A program made the translations under genes and the position numbers. A DNA stretch of 27,951 nt. Source: an uncultured Bacteroidales bacterium. Its GTDB lineage: Bacteria > Bacteroidota > Bacteroidia > Bacteroidales > F082. Location of the stretch: contig CALCYT010000007.1 of NCBI GenBank assembly GCA_937906455.1, positions 1 to 27,951 on the forward strand, in the 5' to 3' direction. The notes under the pieces are model-generated. The model was not told where the DNA came from and did not search any database. It saw nothing but the letters and a program-made list of their open reading frames with translations. Positions 16,867-25,422 of the stretch are shown piece by piece; within the stretch, counting starts at the first letter, position 1, and each line of letters begins with the position of its first letter.

Positions 16867-18141
16867 TCACGTCTTCTGTTTTTTCTTCTTCGCCGCGGGG
16901 AACAACACATTATTTAATATAAGGCGGTATCCCGGCGAGTTGGGGTGCATGTCGAGCTCTGTCGGCGGGTCGCCCACCAAGTGCTGATAGTCTTCCGGGT
17001 CATGGCCGCCGAGGAAGGTCCAGAAGCCGTTGCCGTAGTCGCCGTGGATATAACGGTCTTCCTCCAAAGCGGCATTGTCGCCAAGCACCACCACAGTGGG
17101 CTTTACAAACTTTTTATCGAACGCCGTGGTCTGTCCCATGAATCCTTTTATCAGTCTCTCGTGGCTTTGCGTGAGCATGGTGGGTACGGGGTCCCATTTT
17201 GCCGAGAAGTCGAACAAAAGGAAGAAATCGTTGTTTTCCTTCACCGATTTCGGTCTTCGCAAAGTCACATCGATATTCGAAACCTCGTATTCCTGCGGAT
17301 TGGTCGAGACGGTGAAGTCGGTGAAGGCGAAGCAGTTGTCGTAGTTTAGACGGTTAGGGTCGCCCGGTCGGATGCCGTCGCCGTCGAACATCACGTCGCA
17401 GATGTCGAGACCTTCGGCGGCGAGTGCTATGTCGAAGCTGTCGGGAGCCGAGCACATGGCGAAGAGATAGCCGCCGCCAGCCACGAAGTCGCGGATCTTC
17501 TTCGCCACAGCGAGCTTCAGCTGTGACACCTTTGCAAAGCCATGTCGTCGAGCCGTCTCCTCCTGTTTTTTCACGTCTTCTTGATACCACGGGTAGTTGC
17601 GGTAACGCGCCCAGAACTTACCATACTGGCCTGTGAAATCCTCATGGTGCATGTGCAGCCAGTCGTAAGTCGGTAGCACGCCGTCGAGCACCTCGTCATC
17701 GTAAATGACATCGTATGGAATCTCGGCGTATGTAAGCACGAGAGTCACCGCGTCGTCCCACGGCAGTATGTTTTTCGGGGCATAGACGGCGAGACGAGGC
17801 ACTTTCTGAAGCTTCATCTCGTCCATGTTGGCACCCGGGTCGGCTATCTCAGCCAAGATGCCGTCGGCCTGCGCGTCGGCAATCACCTGATACGAGACGT
17901 TGCGCAGCTTGCACTCGCGCTCAAACATCTCGTGATACGGAATCAGATAGCTCCCGCCCTTATAATTGAGAAGCCAGCTTATCTCCACCTCGCGCTCAAG
18001 CACCCAATACGCCACGCCATAGGCCTTCAAATGGTTGGTCTGGGTCTCGTCCATCGGCACCAAAATGTAGGCAGCGAAGATTTTCGGCAAAGCCATCATC
18101 ATGATTATCAATAGGATAATATGTTTTTTAAAGTTTCTCAT
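16867..18141 (-). CDS. 'asparagine synthetase B' family protein (name doubtful), exported
   Basis: 424 residues. The N-terminus carries a signal peptide or anchor (KKHIILLIIMMMALPKIFA). It closely resembles a family conserved in Bacteroidales that databases name asparagine synthetase B, recalled from motifs such as YILVPMDETQTNHLKAYG, YDWLHMHHEDFTGQYGKFWA, RYIHGDYGNGFWTF and NSPGYRLILNNVLFPA with a basic tail KKKKQKT. I see no N-terminal Cys nucleophile and no ATP-pyrophosphatase loop expected of true asparagine synthetase. The stretch GGGYLFAMCSAPDSFD suggests a class I glutamine-amidotransferase-like fold. The real function is unknown; export argues against a cytosolic amidation role. It is divergent from gcvT, with heptanucleotide arrays next to both its stop codon and its promoter. 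No hairpin terminator is seen. Confidence 0.88.
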   Translation of the reverse strand: MRNFKKHIILLIIMMMALPKIFAAYILVPMDETQTNHLKAYGVAYWVLEREVEISWLLNYKGGSYLIPYHEMFERECKLRNVSYQVIADAQADGILAEIADPGANMDEMKLQKVPRLAVYAPKNILPWDDAVTLVLTYAEIPYDVIYDDEVLDGVLPTYDWLHMHHEDFTGQYGKFWARYRNYPWYQEDVKKQEETARRHGFAKVSQLKLAVAKKIRDFVAGGGYLFAMCSAPDSFDIALAAEGLDICDVMFDGDGIRPGDPNRLNYDNCFAFTDFTVSTNPQEYEVSNIDVTLRRPKSVKENNDFFLLFDFSAKWDPVPTMLTQSHERLIKGFMGQTTAFDKKFVKPTVVVLGDNAALEEDRYIHGDYGNGFWTFLGGHDPEDYQHLVGDPPTELDMHPNSPGYRLILNNVLFPAAKKKKQKT

Positions 18142-18159
18142 CTTTATGAAAATTTAATG

Positions 18160-18167
18160 CAAAGATA
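18160..18167 (-). promoter_or_regulatory. -7 promoter element for the asparagine-synthetase-B-named gene
   Basis: Minus-strand TATCTTTG matches TAnnTTTG, ~18 bp before the ATG. Its -33 position falls inside the heptanucleotide array at 18175-18203 and has no TTG. Confidence 0.55.
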
Positions 18168-18174
18168 ACAAAAA

Positions 18175-18203
18175 GCCATTAGCTATTAGCCATTAGCCAT
18201 TAG
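18175..18203. repeat. heptanucleotide tandem array, inverted copy, between divergent promoters
   Basis: Four 7-bp units (GCCATTA, GCTATTA, GCCATTA, GCCATTA) plus G, the reverse complement of the GCTAATG array at 16826-16865. It lies between the -7 boxes of the minus-strand gene and gcvT, overlapping the -33 region of the former, so copy-number change could alter expression. Confidence 0.88.
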
Positions 18204-18241
18204 TTTTTTTATTTTTTACTTTTTTTTAACAAATAATTTTG

Positions 18242-18249
18242 TATTTTTG
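18242..18249 (+). promoter_or_regulatory. -7 promoter element for gcvT
   Basis: TATTTTTG fits TAnnTTTG and is followed by C, as is common. It lies ~41 bp before the gcvT ATG. The upstream region is a T-rich run without a clear TTG at -33. Confidence 0.5.
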
Positions 18250-18290
18250 CGGTTTAAAATGGAATAATTTTTATTTTAAAATAATTTAAT

Positions 18291-19409
18291 ATGGAAAACA
18301 CAGAATTGAAAAAGACCGCATTGAATGCGATGCACTATGAGATGGGTGCCAAGATGGTTCCTTTTGCCGGTTTCGACATGCCTGTACAGTTTGAGGGCGT
18401 GAACGTTGAACACGAGACAGTCCGCAAGGGCGTCGGTGTTTTCGACGTCTCTCACATGGGCGAGTTCCGCGCCAAAGGCCCCAAGGCATTCGCATTGGTA
18501 CAGCGTTGCACCTCCAACGACGTGGCGGCGTTGGTTGACGGCAAGGTACAATACACCTGCCTCCCGAACGGCAAGGGCGGCATCGTTGACGACATGCTTG
18601 TTTACCGCATCTCCGCCGACGAATATTTCATGGTTCCCAACGCCGCCAACATCGACAAGGACTGGGCTTGGATGTCAAAGGTAGCAGAAGAGATGGGCAT
18701 GAAGCTCGGCGTTGACTTCATCAACGAGAGCAACCAATGGTCGCAGCTCGCGGTGCAGGGCCCGCTCGCTCTCAAGGCGATGCAGAAGCTCACCAAGGCC
18801 AATGTCGTTGACATGGAGTACTACACCTTCAAAATCATCGAGTTCGCCGGCGTGAAAGACATCATCTTCTCGACGACGGGCTATACCGGTGCCGGCGGAT
18901 GCGAGATCTACATCCCGAATGCAGAAGCCGTCAACGTTTACAAGCAGGTTCTCGAAGCCGGCAAGGAGTTCGGCATCAAGCCTATAGGCCTCGGCGCACG
19001 CGACACCCTTCGTCTCGAGATGGGCTTCTGTCTCTATGGCAACGACATCTGCGACACCACCTCTCCTATCGAGGCCGGCCTCGGCTGGATCACCAAATTC
19101 GTCGATGGCAACGACTTCATCGACCGCGCCTACAACGAGAAACAGAAAACTGAAGGTGTGACACGCAAACTCGTGGCGTTTGAGGTCACAGGGAAAGGTA
19201 TAGCACGTCATGAATATGAGATCTGCGACGCTGAAGGCAACCACATCGGCGAGGTGACATCAGGCACCATGGCTCCGTCAGTGAAGAAAGCCATCGGCAT
19301 GGGCTATGTGAAGAAAGACTTCTCTAAGGTGGGAAGCGAAATCTTCATCAAGGTGAGAGAGAAACTCATCCCCGCAGTGGTGGTGAAACTGCCGTTCTAC
19401 AAAGGATGA
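18291..19409 (+). CDS. gcvT: glycine cleavage system aminomethyltransferase (T protein)
   Basis: 372 residues, full length. GcvT takes the aminomethyl group carried by lipoylated H protein and, with tetrahydrofolate, releases ammonia and forms 5,10-methylene-THF in the cytosol. Motifs: GAKMVPFAGFDMPVQF, GVFDVSHMGEF, GGIVDDMLVYR (D100/D101, the conserved aspartate region at the folate site), TGYTGAGGCEIY, GARDTLRLEMGFCLYGND and the C-terminal barrel with GEVTSGTMAPS. No gcvH or gcvP is adjacent, so the gene stands alone, as it often does in Bacteroidetes. The ATG at 18291 follows the promoter box by ~41 bp. A strong two-way terminator follows the stop. Confidence 0.97.
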   Translation: MENTELKKTALNAMHYEMGAKMVPFAGFDMPVQFEGVNVEHETVRKGVGVFDVSHMGEFRAKGPKAFALVQRCTSNDVAALVDGKVQYTCLPNGKGGIVDDMLVYRISADEYFMVPNAANIDKDWAWMSKVAEEMGMKLGVDFINESNQWSQLAVQGPLALKAMQKLTKANVVDMEYYTFKIIEFAGVKDIIFSTTGYTGAGGCEIYIPNAEAVNVYKQVLEAGKEFGIKPIGLGARDTLRLEMGFCLYGNDICDTTSPIEAGLGWITKFVDGNDFIDRAYNEKQKTEGVTRKLVAFEVTGKGIARHEYEICDAEGNHIGEVTSGTMAPSVKKAIGMGYVKKDFSKVGSEIFIKVREKLIPAVVVKLPFYKG

Positions 19410-19420
19410 GCGACATCATG

Positions 19421-19462
19421 ACCAGCAAAAAAAGCGGCCTCACGGCCGCTTTTTTTGCTGGT
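19421..19462. terminator. bidirectional intrinsic terminator between gcvT and the DUF5723 gene
   Basis: Perfect 19-bp stem (19421-19439 with 19444-19462) with loop TCAC. The stem includes a GCGGCC core and A7/T7 tracts on either side, so it can act for both converging transcripts. Confidence 0.9.
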
Positions 19463-19471
19463 GTCAATCCA

Positions 19472-20983
19472 TCATTCTATTTCCTCATTATATATAGCGT
19501 CAAGATCGTCGTCAGGAGTCTTGACATCAATCTGCGAAGCATCCGCCTTCTTGTCCTCTTCATCCTCTGCGAAAAGCTTCTTTGGCGTCTGGCATTTGCC
19601 TATCGAAAGCACCACGCCGAAACGTATGTTGGCGGCATTGTATGCCGTGGCCAACTCGACAGTAGGCGCAGCTATCTTCGTGGCAATCATGATGTTGTCG
19701 GTGACAGCGTATAAATTGAGCGGTCCCATATGTATGCCGACGCCGGCACCTATCGAGCTTCCCGAATATTTCGACTGGGTGTAGCTCACCGTGAGATTCA
19801 AGAAGTTGAGGAACGAGCCGCTGTAAGCCAACGTCACGGCCGGGCGCATCTCGCCTCTCACGTAATACATCTGTCCGATGGCGGTCAGACGTAAAGCGGG
19901 GAAAAGCTCGGCATAACCTTGCAACATGACTCTTGTCTTCAGATTCGTCTTATAATCACTGCCTACATGCAAGGAGTCGTCGCCCCACACAGCGTCAACA
20001 ACCGTGTTCATCATTGTCGAATAGTCGAGTTTGAACTCCGACAAGTCGCTGAAACTGTTGAACAACGCGTCGTTAATCTCCAAGCCTTCCGTGTTGTTGT
20101 GTTTTTCCTTCGTGTCACTCCATTTGATATATCCGAGGTCATATACGCCTGCTGAAATGCCGAAGTGTTTGTTGAACACATACGAGGCGCCGAAATCGAT
20201 GCCGAAACCGTAATTCTCGGTCAGGCTGAACATGTCTTGAAAGTCAGCGTCCTCGAACACTGTTGATATGTCGCTAATACGGCTGACATCTGTCTTAAGA
20301 ACCGATGCCAGCTTGATGTCGAGGTTGAAGTCGGCACTGATGGCATAAGTTGACGCGTCGGTGTAAATCTTAGTTTTTTCATTGTTGATTGACGCATTAG
20401 CGATACCGCCTATCAGTTTTGGATGCACACCGACAGTAAGATGTTTGTTTATATCGTACTGGATGCCGAGGCCTATCTCAGTGTAAACGGTGGCGTCGAT
20501 ACCGACATTGAAATCGCAGGCATTTTCGCCGAGATAATGTCCGTTACCGAACACGAAAAATCCGACGAAGTCTCTTGAATACTGGAACTCCGCGTTCATT
20601 TTTGTCCTCCAGTCGATATTGAAGAAAAGCTTCTTCACCCTGAAGCCCAGATTGAGGATCTCGAACGAGAAGTTGGTATTGATGAAGTTGTCGTGAGGCT
20701 CGAGGCTGTTCACGAGTTTGGCGGCGTCTATCACCTCTTCTCCGGATGAATCCGTACCGAAAATATTATCATATTTGACACTGGAATTAAAGATGGAGAA
20801 GTTGATATTCGACACTCCGATGCCGAACACACCTTTGTATGGCATTCTGATGCCGGGGTTGAGATAATTGGCATAAGGCATCTGCGGCAGCAAGGTGAAT
20901 GTGATACCGTCATTCTGTGCTTTTGCGACAAACGACGAGCATATCAAAGCCGCGACAATCAAAAATCTGTATAATTTTTTCAT
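19472..20983 (-). CDS. DUF5723-family outer-membrane beta-barrel protein
   Basis: 503 residues with a signal peptide (MKKLYRFLIVAALICSSFVAKAQ). The start of the mature protein (LLPQMPYANYLNPGI, GVFGIGVSNINFSIFN) resembles the DUF5723 family of Bacteroidetes, recalled from memory. Alternating hydrophobic strands and repeated G-x-G turns (FGIDFGASYVFNKHFGISAG, GSSIGAGVGIHMGPLNLY) fit an outer-membrane barrel of the PorP/PorQ/PorV type. The C-terminus is an acidic tail with DEEDKKAD and DDDLDAIYNEE. It lies 18 bp after the lipoprotein gene on the same strand and very likely shares its transcript. Function is unknown; a role as a partner of the lipoprotein in the outer membrane is inferred. Confidence 0.85.
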   Translation of the reverse strand: MKKLYRFLIVAALICSSFVAKAQNDGITFTLLPQMPYANYLNPGIRMPYKGVFGIGVSNINFSIFNSSVKYDNIFGTDSSGEEVIDAAKLVNSLEPHDNFINTNFSFEILNLGFRVKKLFFNIDWRTKMNAEFQYSRDFVGFFVFGNGHYLGENACDFNVGIDATVYTEIGLGIQYDINKHLTVGVHPKLIGGIANASINNEKTKIYTDASTYAISADFNLDIKLASVLKTDVSRISDISTVFEDADFQDMFSLTENYGFGIDFGASYVFNKHFGISAGVYDLGYIKWSDTKEKHNNTEGLEINDALFNSFSDLSEFKLDYSTMMNTVVDAVWGDDSLHVGSDYKTNLKTRVMLQGYAELFPALRLTAIGQMYYVRGEMRPAVTLAYSGSFLNFLNLTVSYTQSKYSGSSIGAGVGIHMGPLNLYAVTDNIMIATKIAAPTVELATAYNAANIRFGVVLSIGKCQTPKKLFAEDEEDKKADASQIDVKTPDDDLDAIYNEEIE

Positions 20984-21001
20984 AATAATCTCCTTTCTGA
21001 A

Positions 21002-22555
21002 TTATTCAAGACTAATACTTGATGTTTTGGTCAACATCTTCATTCTCAGAGCCAATTTGTCGTTCGTGTTAAAATGCACGGTCTCGCTGCTTATCTCGTC
21101 GGTTGAGAGTCCGAGTTCCAGTATCATCTTTTTAGCATTCATGACATTATGGATTTTCTGGTCAGTCACAATCACCTGGATTTCGTCTTGTTCACCGTAG
21201 TTGATAACATGTTGTCCGTCGAACAGCGAGTCTGTGACCACATTGTTTTTATCGAGGAAAAACACCTGCATGTTAATATTCATTTGCAGTTCGCTGTCGG
21301 TGTCGATAAAGAAGTCTATCTCATCGAAATACTGGTTTTCAGGTATCTCGGAGCCGAATTCGACTTCGAGGGTGTCGCAGTATCTCAAGTCGTTGATTTT
21401 TATAGCGAAAGGCATTTCCACGCTACCTGTCACGTCGATGCGTGAGGTATCGGACACTGTTATTTGGCCATGTTCGTCAAATGCCATCGCTATTCTTCCA
21501 GAGAAGTCGAAGCTGGTATAATCATCCATTATGTTGATTTGCTGGTTATAGCCGAAAATTGTATCATCAACGAGTTCACCTTCTGTCGGCAGTATGTTCA
21601 CCTCCACCTCGCCATCGGTACCAAGCATATTGGCTTCATGGCCGGTTGTTTCGTTATAGAGTCGCAGCTGGTTGATTTGGCACACGGTTCCGAGACCGAA
21701 GGTATTCATATACCTGAGGCTCACTGTCGGGATTGGCAGATACAGGTCGCCGTCGATGCCGTTGATACCGAAATTGATATCGAGGCTTTTGCTGAACACT
21801 GAGTCGAGCGGTGTCTCAACAGTGCCGTAAATCGTTTTGAATCCCACATCACTGATTCCTCCGTCAAGGGTGCAGGTATAAGTGCCTCCTTGGAAGATGT
21901 TGCCGGGGTCAATGTCAAGCAACATCATTGCCGAGAACGACACGTTGCCTTCTTCGTCGGGTATCAGTCGGTTTTCCTTCAGGTTGATGTCACAGTGCGC
22001 CTCGGTACCCACCAAATCCAGCATGATTGCCAACGGTGTTCCGTCCTCCGAGACTATTGACTCCGTAAAGATCTTTATTTCTTTAAGGAAGCTGATTGGA
22101 TTGTTCAATTGGACACCGAACCACAGATGGCCGTTGCGCAGGATGACAGAGTCTATCCCGAAGCCTTCAAACTGCACGGGGAACTCCGCGAACTTGTCAA
22201 CCGCCAAGGTGTCGGAATACTTTAAGGTTATTTCCGGCAAGGTGAATGACGTGGTTGTGTTGAAAGTGGTGTTCTTAATAGTTCCAAGCAAGTCGCTCGC
22301 ATCGATGACGCCTCTGATAAAGTTGTCGTAATAAGCGTAAATGGAGCCGTCGTCCTTGACGCGAATCCATTGGTTGGTGGTGCTGTCCATCATGCCAAGC
22401 ACGTCTTTCATCGACATGGTGTCGGAGAAGAGGGAGAATGCGAACTGGTTGTCAACCATGATTTTTTTCACGTCTTTTTTCTTGCACGACATCGAGGAAA
22501 TCAGCACAAGAGAGACGAGTGCAATTGAAATTAGTTTTGTAAATTTTATTTTCAT
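21002..22555 (-). CDS. outer-membrane lipoprotein, function unknown
   Basis: 517 residues. It begins with a lipoprotein signal peptide and lipobox (ALVSLVLISSMSC, Cys at ~23) followed by KKKD, so the mature protein should be lipid-anchored. The rest is rich in beta-strand pattern, with many short segments such as FQGGTYTCTLDGGISDVGF and LDINFGINGIDGDLYLPIPT and no recognised domain. Conserved-looking elements near the end (DEIQVIVTDQKIHNVMNAKK) do not name a family to me. It precedes the DUF5723 barrel gene by 18 bp, which suggests a two-gene operon for an envelope pair. A TAACTTTG box lies ~64 bp upstream. Confidence 0.85.
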   Translation of the reverse strand: MKIKFTKLISIALVSLVLISSMSCKKKDVKKIMVDNQFAFSLFSDTMSMKDVLGMMDSTTNQWIRVKDDGSIYAYYDNFIRGVIDASDLLGTIKNTTFNTTTSFTLPEITLKYSDTLAVDKFAEFPVQFEGFGIDSVILRNGHLWFGVQLNNPISFLKEIKIFTESIVSEDGTPLAIMLDLVGTEAHCDINLKENRLIPDEEGNVSFSAMMLLDIDPGNIFQGGTYTCTLDGGISDVGFKTIYGTVETPLDSVFSKSLDINFGINGIDGDLYLPIPTVSLRYMNTFGLGTVCQINQLRLYNETTGHEANMLGTDGEVEVNILPTEGELVDDTIFGYNQQINIMDDYTSFDFSGRIAMAFDEHGQITVSDTSRIDVTGSVEMPFAIKINDLRYCDTLEVEFGSEIPENQYFDEIDFFIDTDSELQMNINMQVFFLDKNNVVTDSLFDGQHVINYGEQDEIQVIVTDQKIHNVMNAKKMILELGLSTDEISSETVHFNTNDKLALRMKMLTKTSSISLE

Positions 22556-22618
22556 ATCTTAAAATGTTAAGTTGCCACCTATTAATATATAAGGATTTCA
22601 ACGCTTTAAAAACACCCA

Positions 22619-22626
22619 CAAAGTTA
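22619..22626 (-). promoter_or_regulatory. possible -7 element for the lipoprotein gene
   Basis: Minus-strand TAACTTTG fits TAnnTTTG. A TTTG lies upstream at only 15-bp spacing, shorter than the usual ~19. Moderate support. Confidence 0.4.
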
Positions 22627-22714
22627 GAGATTATTTTAATACAAAGAATAATTTTTGTAATTTTTTTATTTTATTTTTTTTAAAAATTTTTGTCACACGT
22701 AATTAAAAATGTTG

Positions 22715-22722
22715 TAATTTTG
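22715..22722 (+). promoter_or_regulatory. -7 promoter element for rpsO
   Basis: TAATTTTG followed by CAG, ~32 bp before the rpsO ATG. A TTTTTG upstream (ending 22692) is a possible -33 at slightly long spacing (22 bp). Confidence 0.6.
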
Positions 22723-22754
22723 CAGTCCGAAAAAATTAGAGAAAAAGAATAGAT

Positions 22755-23024
22755 ATGTATTTAACTGCAGAAAAGAAACAAGAGATTTTCACAAAGTACG
22801 GTAAGAACGCACAGGATACCGGCTCAGCAGAAGGACAGATTGCATTGTTCACATTCAGAATCAAGAATTTGACAGAGCACATGAAAGCCAGCAATAAGGA
22901 CATCGCGACAAAGCGCTCGTTGGTTGCCCTCGTTGGTAAGAGAAGAAAGCTCCTCGCCTACCTCAAACAGAATGATATCGAGAGATATCGTGCCATCATT
23001 AAGGATTTAGGTATCAGAAAATAA
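22755..23024 (+). CDS. rpsO: 30S ribosomal protein S15
   Basis: 89 residues, the standard S15 length. Motifs include DTGSAEGQIALFTFRIKNLT, HMKASNKDIATKRSLVALVG and KRRKLLAYLKQNDIERYRAI. The protein binds the 16S rRNA three-way junction early in assembly of the small-subunit platform. It sits just upstream of pnp, an order seen in many bacteria, where S15 and polynucleotide phosphorylase expression are linked. Here a strong terminator separates the two. Confidence 0.98.
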   Translation: MYLTAEKKQEIFTKYGKNAQDTGSAEGQIALFTFRIKNLTEHMKASNKDIATKRSLVALVGKRRKLLAYLKQNDIERYRAIIKDLGIRK

Positions 23025-23048
23025 AAGCATTGTTCATGCAATGTGATT

Positions 23049-23081
23049 GCAAAAAAAGGCAATTTCATTGCCTTTTTTTGC
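23049..23081. terminator. intrinsic terminator after rpsO
   Basis: A 15-bp perfect stem (23049-23063 with 23067-23081) with loop TTC, holding A7 and T7 tracts around a GGCAAT core. It should end much of the rpsO transcript and let pnp be controlled separately. Confidence 0.9.
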
Positions 23082-23151
23082 ATTGCCGTATGCTTTTATC
23101 AAGCGTTTGTTTCATTAATTATTAAGCTGTTTTTTAAAATTAAAGATTATT

Positions 23152-25365
23152 ATGGGTCCAGAAGGAATCAAACAGACAATACAGACCGGCAAAGACACCA
23201 TCATCATTGAGACCGGCCGTTTGGCGAAGCAGGCCGACGGTGCTGCGGTGGTAAAATGCGGTAACACAGTGTTGCTCGCCACGGTAGTGGCGGCAAAAGA
23301 GGCTAAGGACGATGTCGATTTCCTGCCTCTGTCAGTAGATTACAAAGAGAAATACGCCGCCACGGGCAAGTTCCCCGGCGGGTTCTTCAAACGTGAAGGC
23401 AAGCCGTCAGACTATGAGATTCTCATCTCACGTCTCGTCGATCGTGCCATACGCCCCTTGTTCCCCGACGATTTCCACGCGGAGATACAGGTGCAGATAA
23501 CATTGCTATCAGGTGAGCAGAACGTGCTTCCCGACGCTTACGCGGCATTGGCGGCATCGTCAGCCATAGCAGTGTCGGACATCCCGTTCCACGGTCCTAT
23601 CTCAGAAGTCCGCGTCGCCATGATTGACGGCGAATACGTCATCAACCCGCGCGCCGACGAACTCGAGAACGCCGACCTCGAACTCATGGTGGGTGCCACG
23701 ATGAAAGACATCTGCATGGTGGAAGGCGAGTCAAAAGAGGTCTCTGAAGCACAGATGATCGGAGCCTTGAAGGCTGCTCACGAGGCTATCAAAGGCCAGG
23801 TGCAGGCACAGCTCGACCTCGCTTCAAGAGTGGAGAAGGCTCAGACAAAACGCGAGTACTGCCATGAGGTCAACGACGAAGACCTCCGCGCTGACATGAT
23901 GGCATGCTGCTACAAGCCATGCTACGACTTCGCTCTCACCGGCAACGCCAACAAACACGAGCGCGAGGACGCGTTCAACGCTATTCTTGAGAATTATCTC
24001 ACAAAATATACCGAAGAGGAACTCGAGGAGAAGACCCCGATGGCAAAACGTTACTTCCACGACATCGAGCGCAAGGCAGTGCGTGACGCCATCCTGATTG
24101 AGCGCAAACGTCTCGACGGCCGTAAACTCGACCAGATTCGTCCTATCTGGACAGAAGTCGATATTTTGCCGTCATGCCATGGCTCGGCCATCTTCACACG
24201 TGGTGAGACTCAGGCATTGGTGACAGTGACATTAGGCACCAAACTCGACGAACAGACCATCGACGGCGCTGTGGTGGAAGGCACCAGCAACTTCATGCTG
24301 CACTATAACTTCCCGAGCTTCGCAACAGGCGAATGCAAGGCTAACCGCGGTGTAAGCCGTCGTGAGGTCGGTCACGGCAACCTTGCCGAAAGAGCTCTCA
24401 AGAACATGATTCCAGAAGGAGAAGACAATCCCTACACCATCCGTGTGGTGTCGGACATCCTCGAGTCGAACGGCTCGTCGTCAATGGCATCGGTGTGCGG
24501 CGGCACATTGGCATTGATGGACGCCGGCGTGAAGATGAGAAAACCCGTAGCAGGTATCGCGATGGGTCTTATCACCGACAACGACAAATACGCTGTCTTG
24601 TCAGATATCCTTGGCGATGAGGACCATCTCGGCGACATGGACTTCAAGGTGACAGGCACCGTTGACGGCATCACGGCATGCCAGATGGACATCAAGGTTG
24701 ACGGATTGTCATACGAAGTGTTGAGCGAGGCTCTTGAGCAGGCTAAGGCCGGCAGGATGCACATCCTCGGCGAGATGGCTAAGACCATCACAGAGCCACG
24801 TGCCGACTACAAGGAGTCAGTGCCTCGTATCGAAAAGATCATCATTCCTAAAGACTTCATCGGCGCTGTCATCGGACCTGGCGGAAAAGTCGTTCAAGAG
24901 ATTCAGAAGACCACCAACACCGTCATTGTCATCACTGAAGACGACAAATGCGGCATGGTTGAAATCGCTTCGACCAACAAGGACGACCTCGAGGCAGCAA
25001 AGGCTAAGGTGCGCGCTATCGTTGCTGTTCCTGAGGTTGGCGAGGTTTACGACGGCACAGTGAAGAGCATCATGCCTTTCGGCGCTTTCGTGGAGATCCT
25101 TCCCGGCAAGGACGGTCTGCTCCACATCTCTGAGATCGATTATAAACGTCTCGAGACCATGGACGGCATCCTGAAGGAAGGCGACAAGATTCAGGTGAAG
25201 CTCATCGACATTGACCCTAAGACCGGCAAACTCCGTCTCTCAAGAAAAGCTTTATTACCGAAACCGGAGGGTTACGTTGAGAAGCCGGAGAGACCGCGTG
25301 GCGAGCACAGAGGCGGCGGAGAGCGTAAAGAGCATAGAGGACCGAGGAGGGAGAAGAGGAGTTGA
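23152..25365 (+). CDS. pnp: polyribonucleotide nucleotidyltransferase (PNPase)
   Basis: 737 residues. Phosphorolytic 3'-to-5' exoribonuclease of the cytosol, acting as a trimer in RNA decay. Order: first RNase PH domain (~10-140, FPGGFFKREGKPSDYE), helical linker (~240-310), second RNase PH domain (~320-540) with SSSMASVCGGTLALMDAGV and the catalytic aspartate region LGDEDHLGDMDFKVTGTVDG (~495), KH domain (~561-623, IPKDFIGAVIGPGGKVV), S1 domain (~626-700, YDGTVKSIMPFGAFVEI). The tail is basic and glycine-rich (RGEHRGGGERKEHRG). The ATG at 23152 follows a ~70-bp AT-rich leader after the rpsO terminator. A 7-bp repeat array begins at the stop codon. Confidence 0.98.
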   Translation: MGPEGIKQTIQTGKDTIIIETGRLAKQADGAAVVKCGNTVLLATVVAAKEAKDDVDFLPLSVDYKEKYAATGKFPGGFFKREGKPSDYEILISRLVDRAIRPLFPDDFHAEIQVQITLLSGEQNVLPDAYAALAASSAIAVSDIPFHGPISEVRVAMIDGEYVINPRADELENADLELMVGATMKDICMVEGESKEVSEAQMIGALKAAHEAIKGQVQAQLDLASRVEKAQTKREYCHEVNDEDLRADMMACCYKPCYDFALTGNANKHEREDAFNAILENYLTKYTEEELEEKTPMAKRYFHDIERKAVRDAILIERKRLDGRKLDQIRPIWTEVDILPSCHGSAIFTRGETQALVTVTLGTKLDEQTIDGAVVEGTSNFMLHYNFPSFATGECKANRGVSRREVGHGNLAERALKNMIPEGEDNPYTIRVVSDILESNGSSSMASVCGGTLALMDAGVKMRKPVAGIAMGLITDNDKYAVLSDILGDEDHLGDMDFKVTGTVDGITACQMDIKVDGLSYEVLSEALEQAKAGRMHILGEMAKTITEPRADYKESVPRIEKIIIPKDFIGAVIGPGGKVVQEIQKTTNTVIVITEDDKCGMVEIASTNKDDLEAAKAKVRAIVAVPEVGEVYDGTVKSIMPFGAFVEILPGKDGLLHISEIDYKRLETMDGILKEGDKIQVKLIDIDPKTGKLRLSRKALLPKPEGYVEKPERPRGEHRGGGERKEHRGPRREKRS

Positions 25366-25403
25366 GAGTTGAGAGTGGAGAGTTTAGAGTTTAGAGTTGA
25401 GAG
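25362..25403. repeat. heptanucleotide tandem array (TTGAGAG)n at the pnp stop codon
   Basis: Six 7-bp units: TTGAGAG twice, TGGAGAG, TTTAGAG twice, TTGAGAG. The first unit contains the pnp TGA stop (25363-25365). It has the same unit length as the GCTAATG arrays near 16.8 and 18.2 kb but a different sequence. Confidence 0.88.
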
Positions 25404-25422
25404 TGAAGTTCACTTTATCAGT

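Noticed and set aside
18675..19244. 189-codon minus-strand ORF inside gcvT
   Set aside because: Complete shadow of a well-supported gcvT reading frame.
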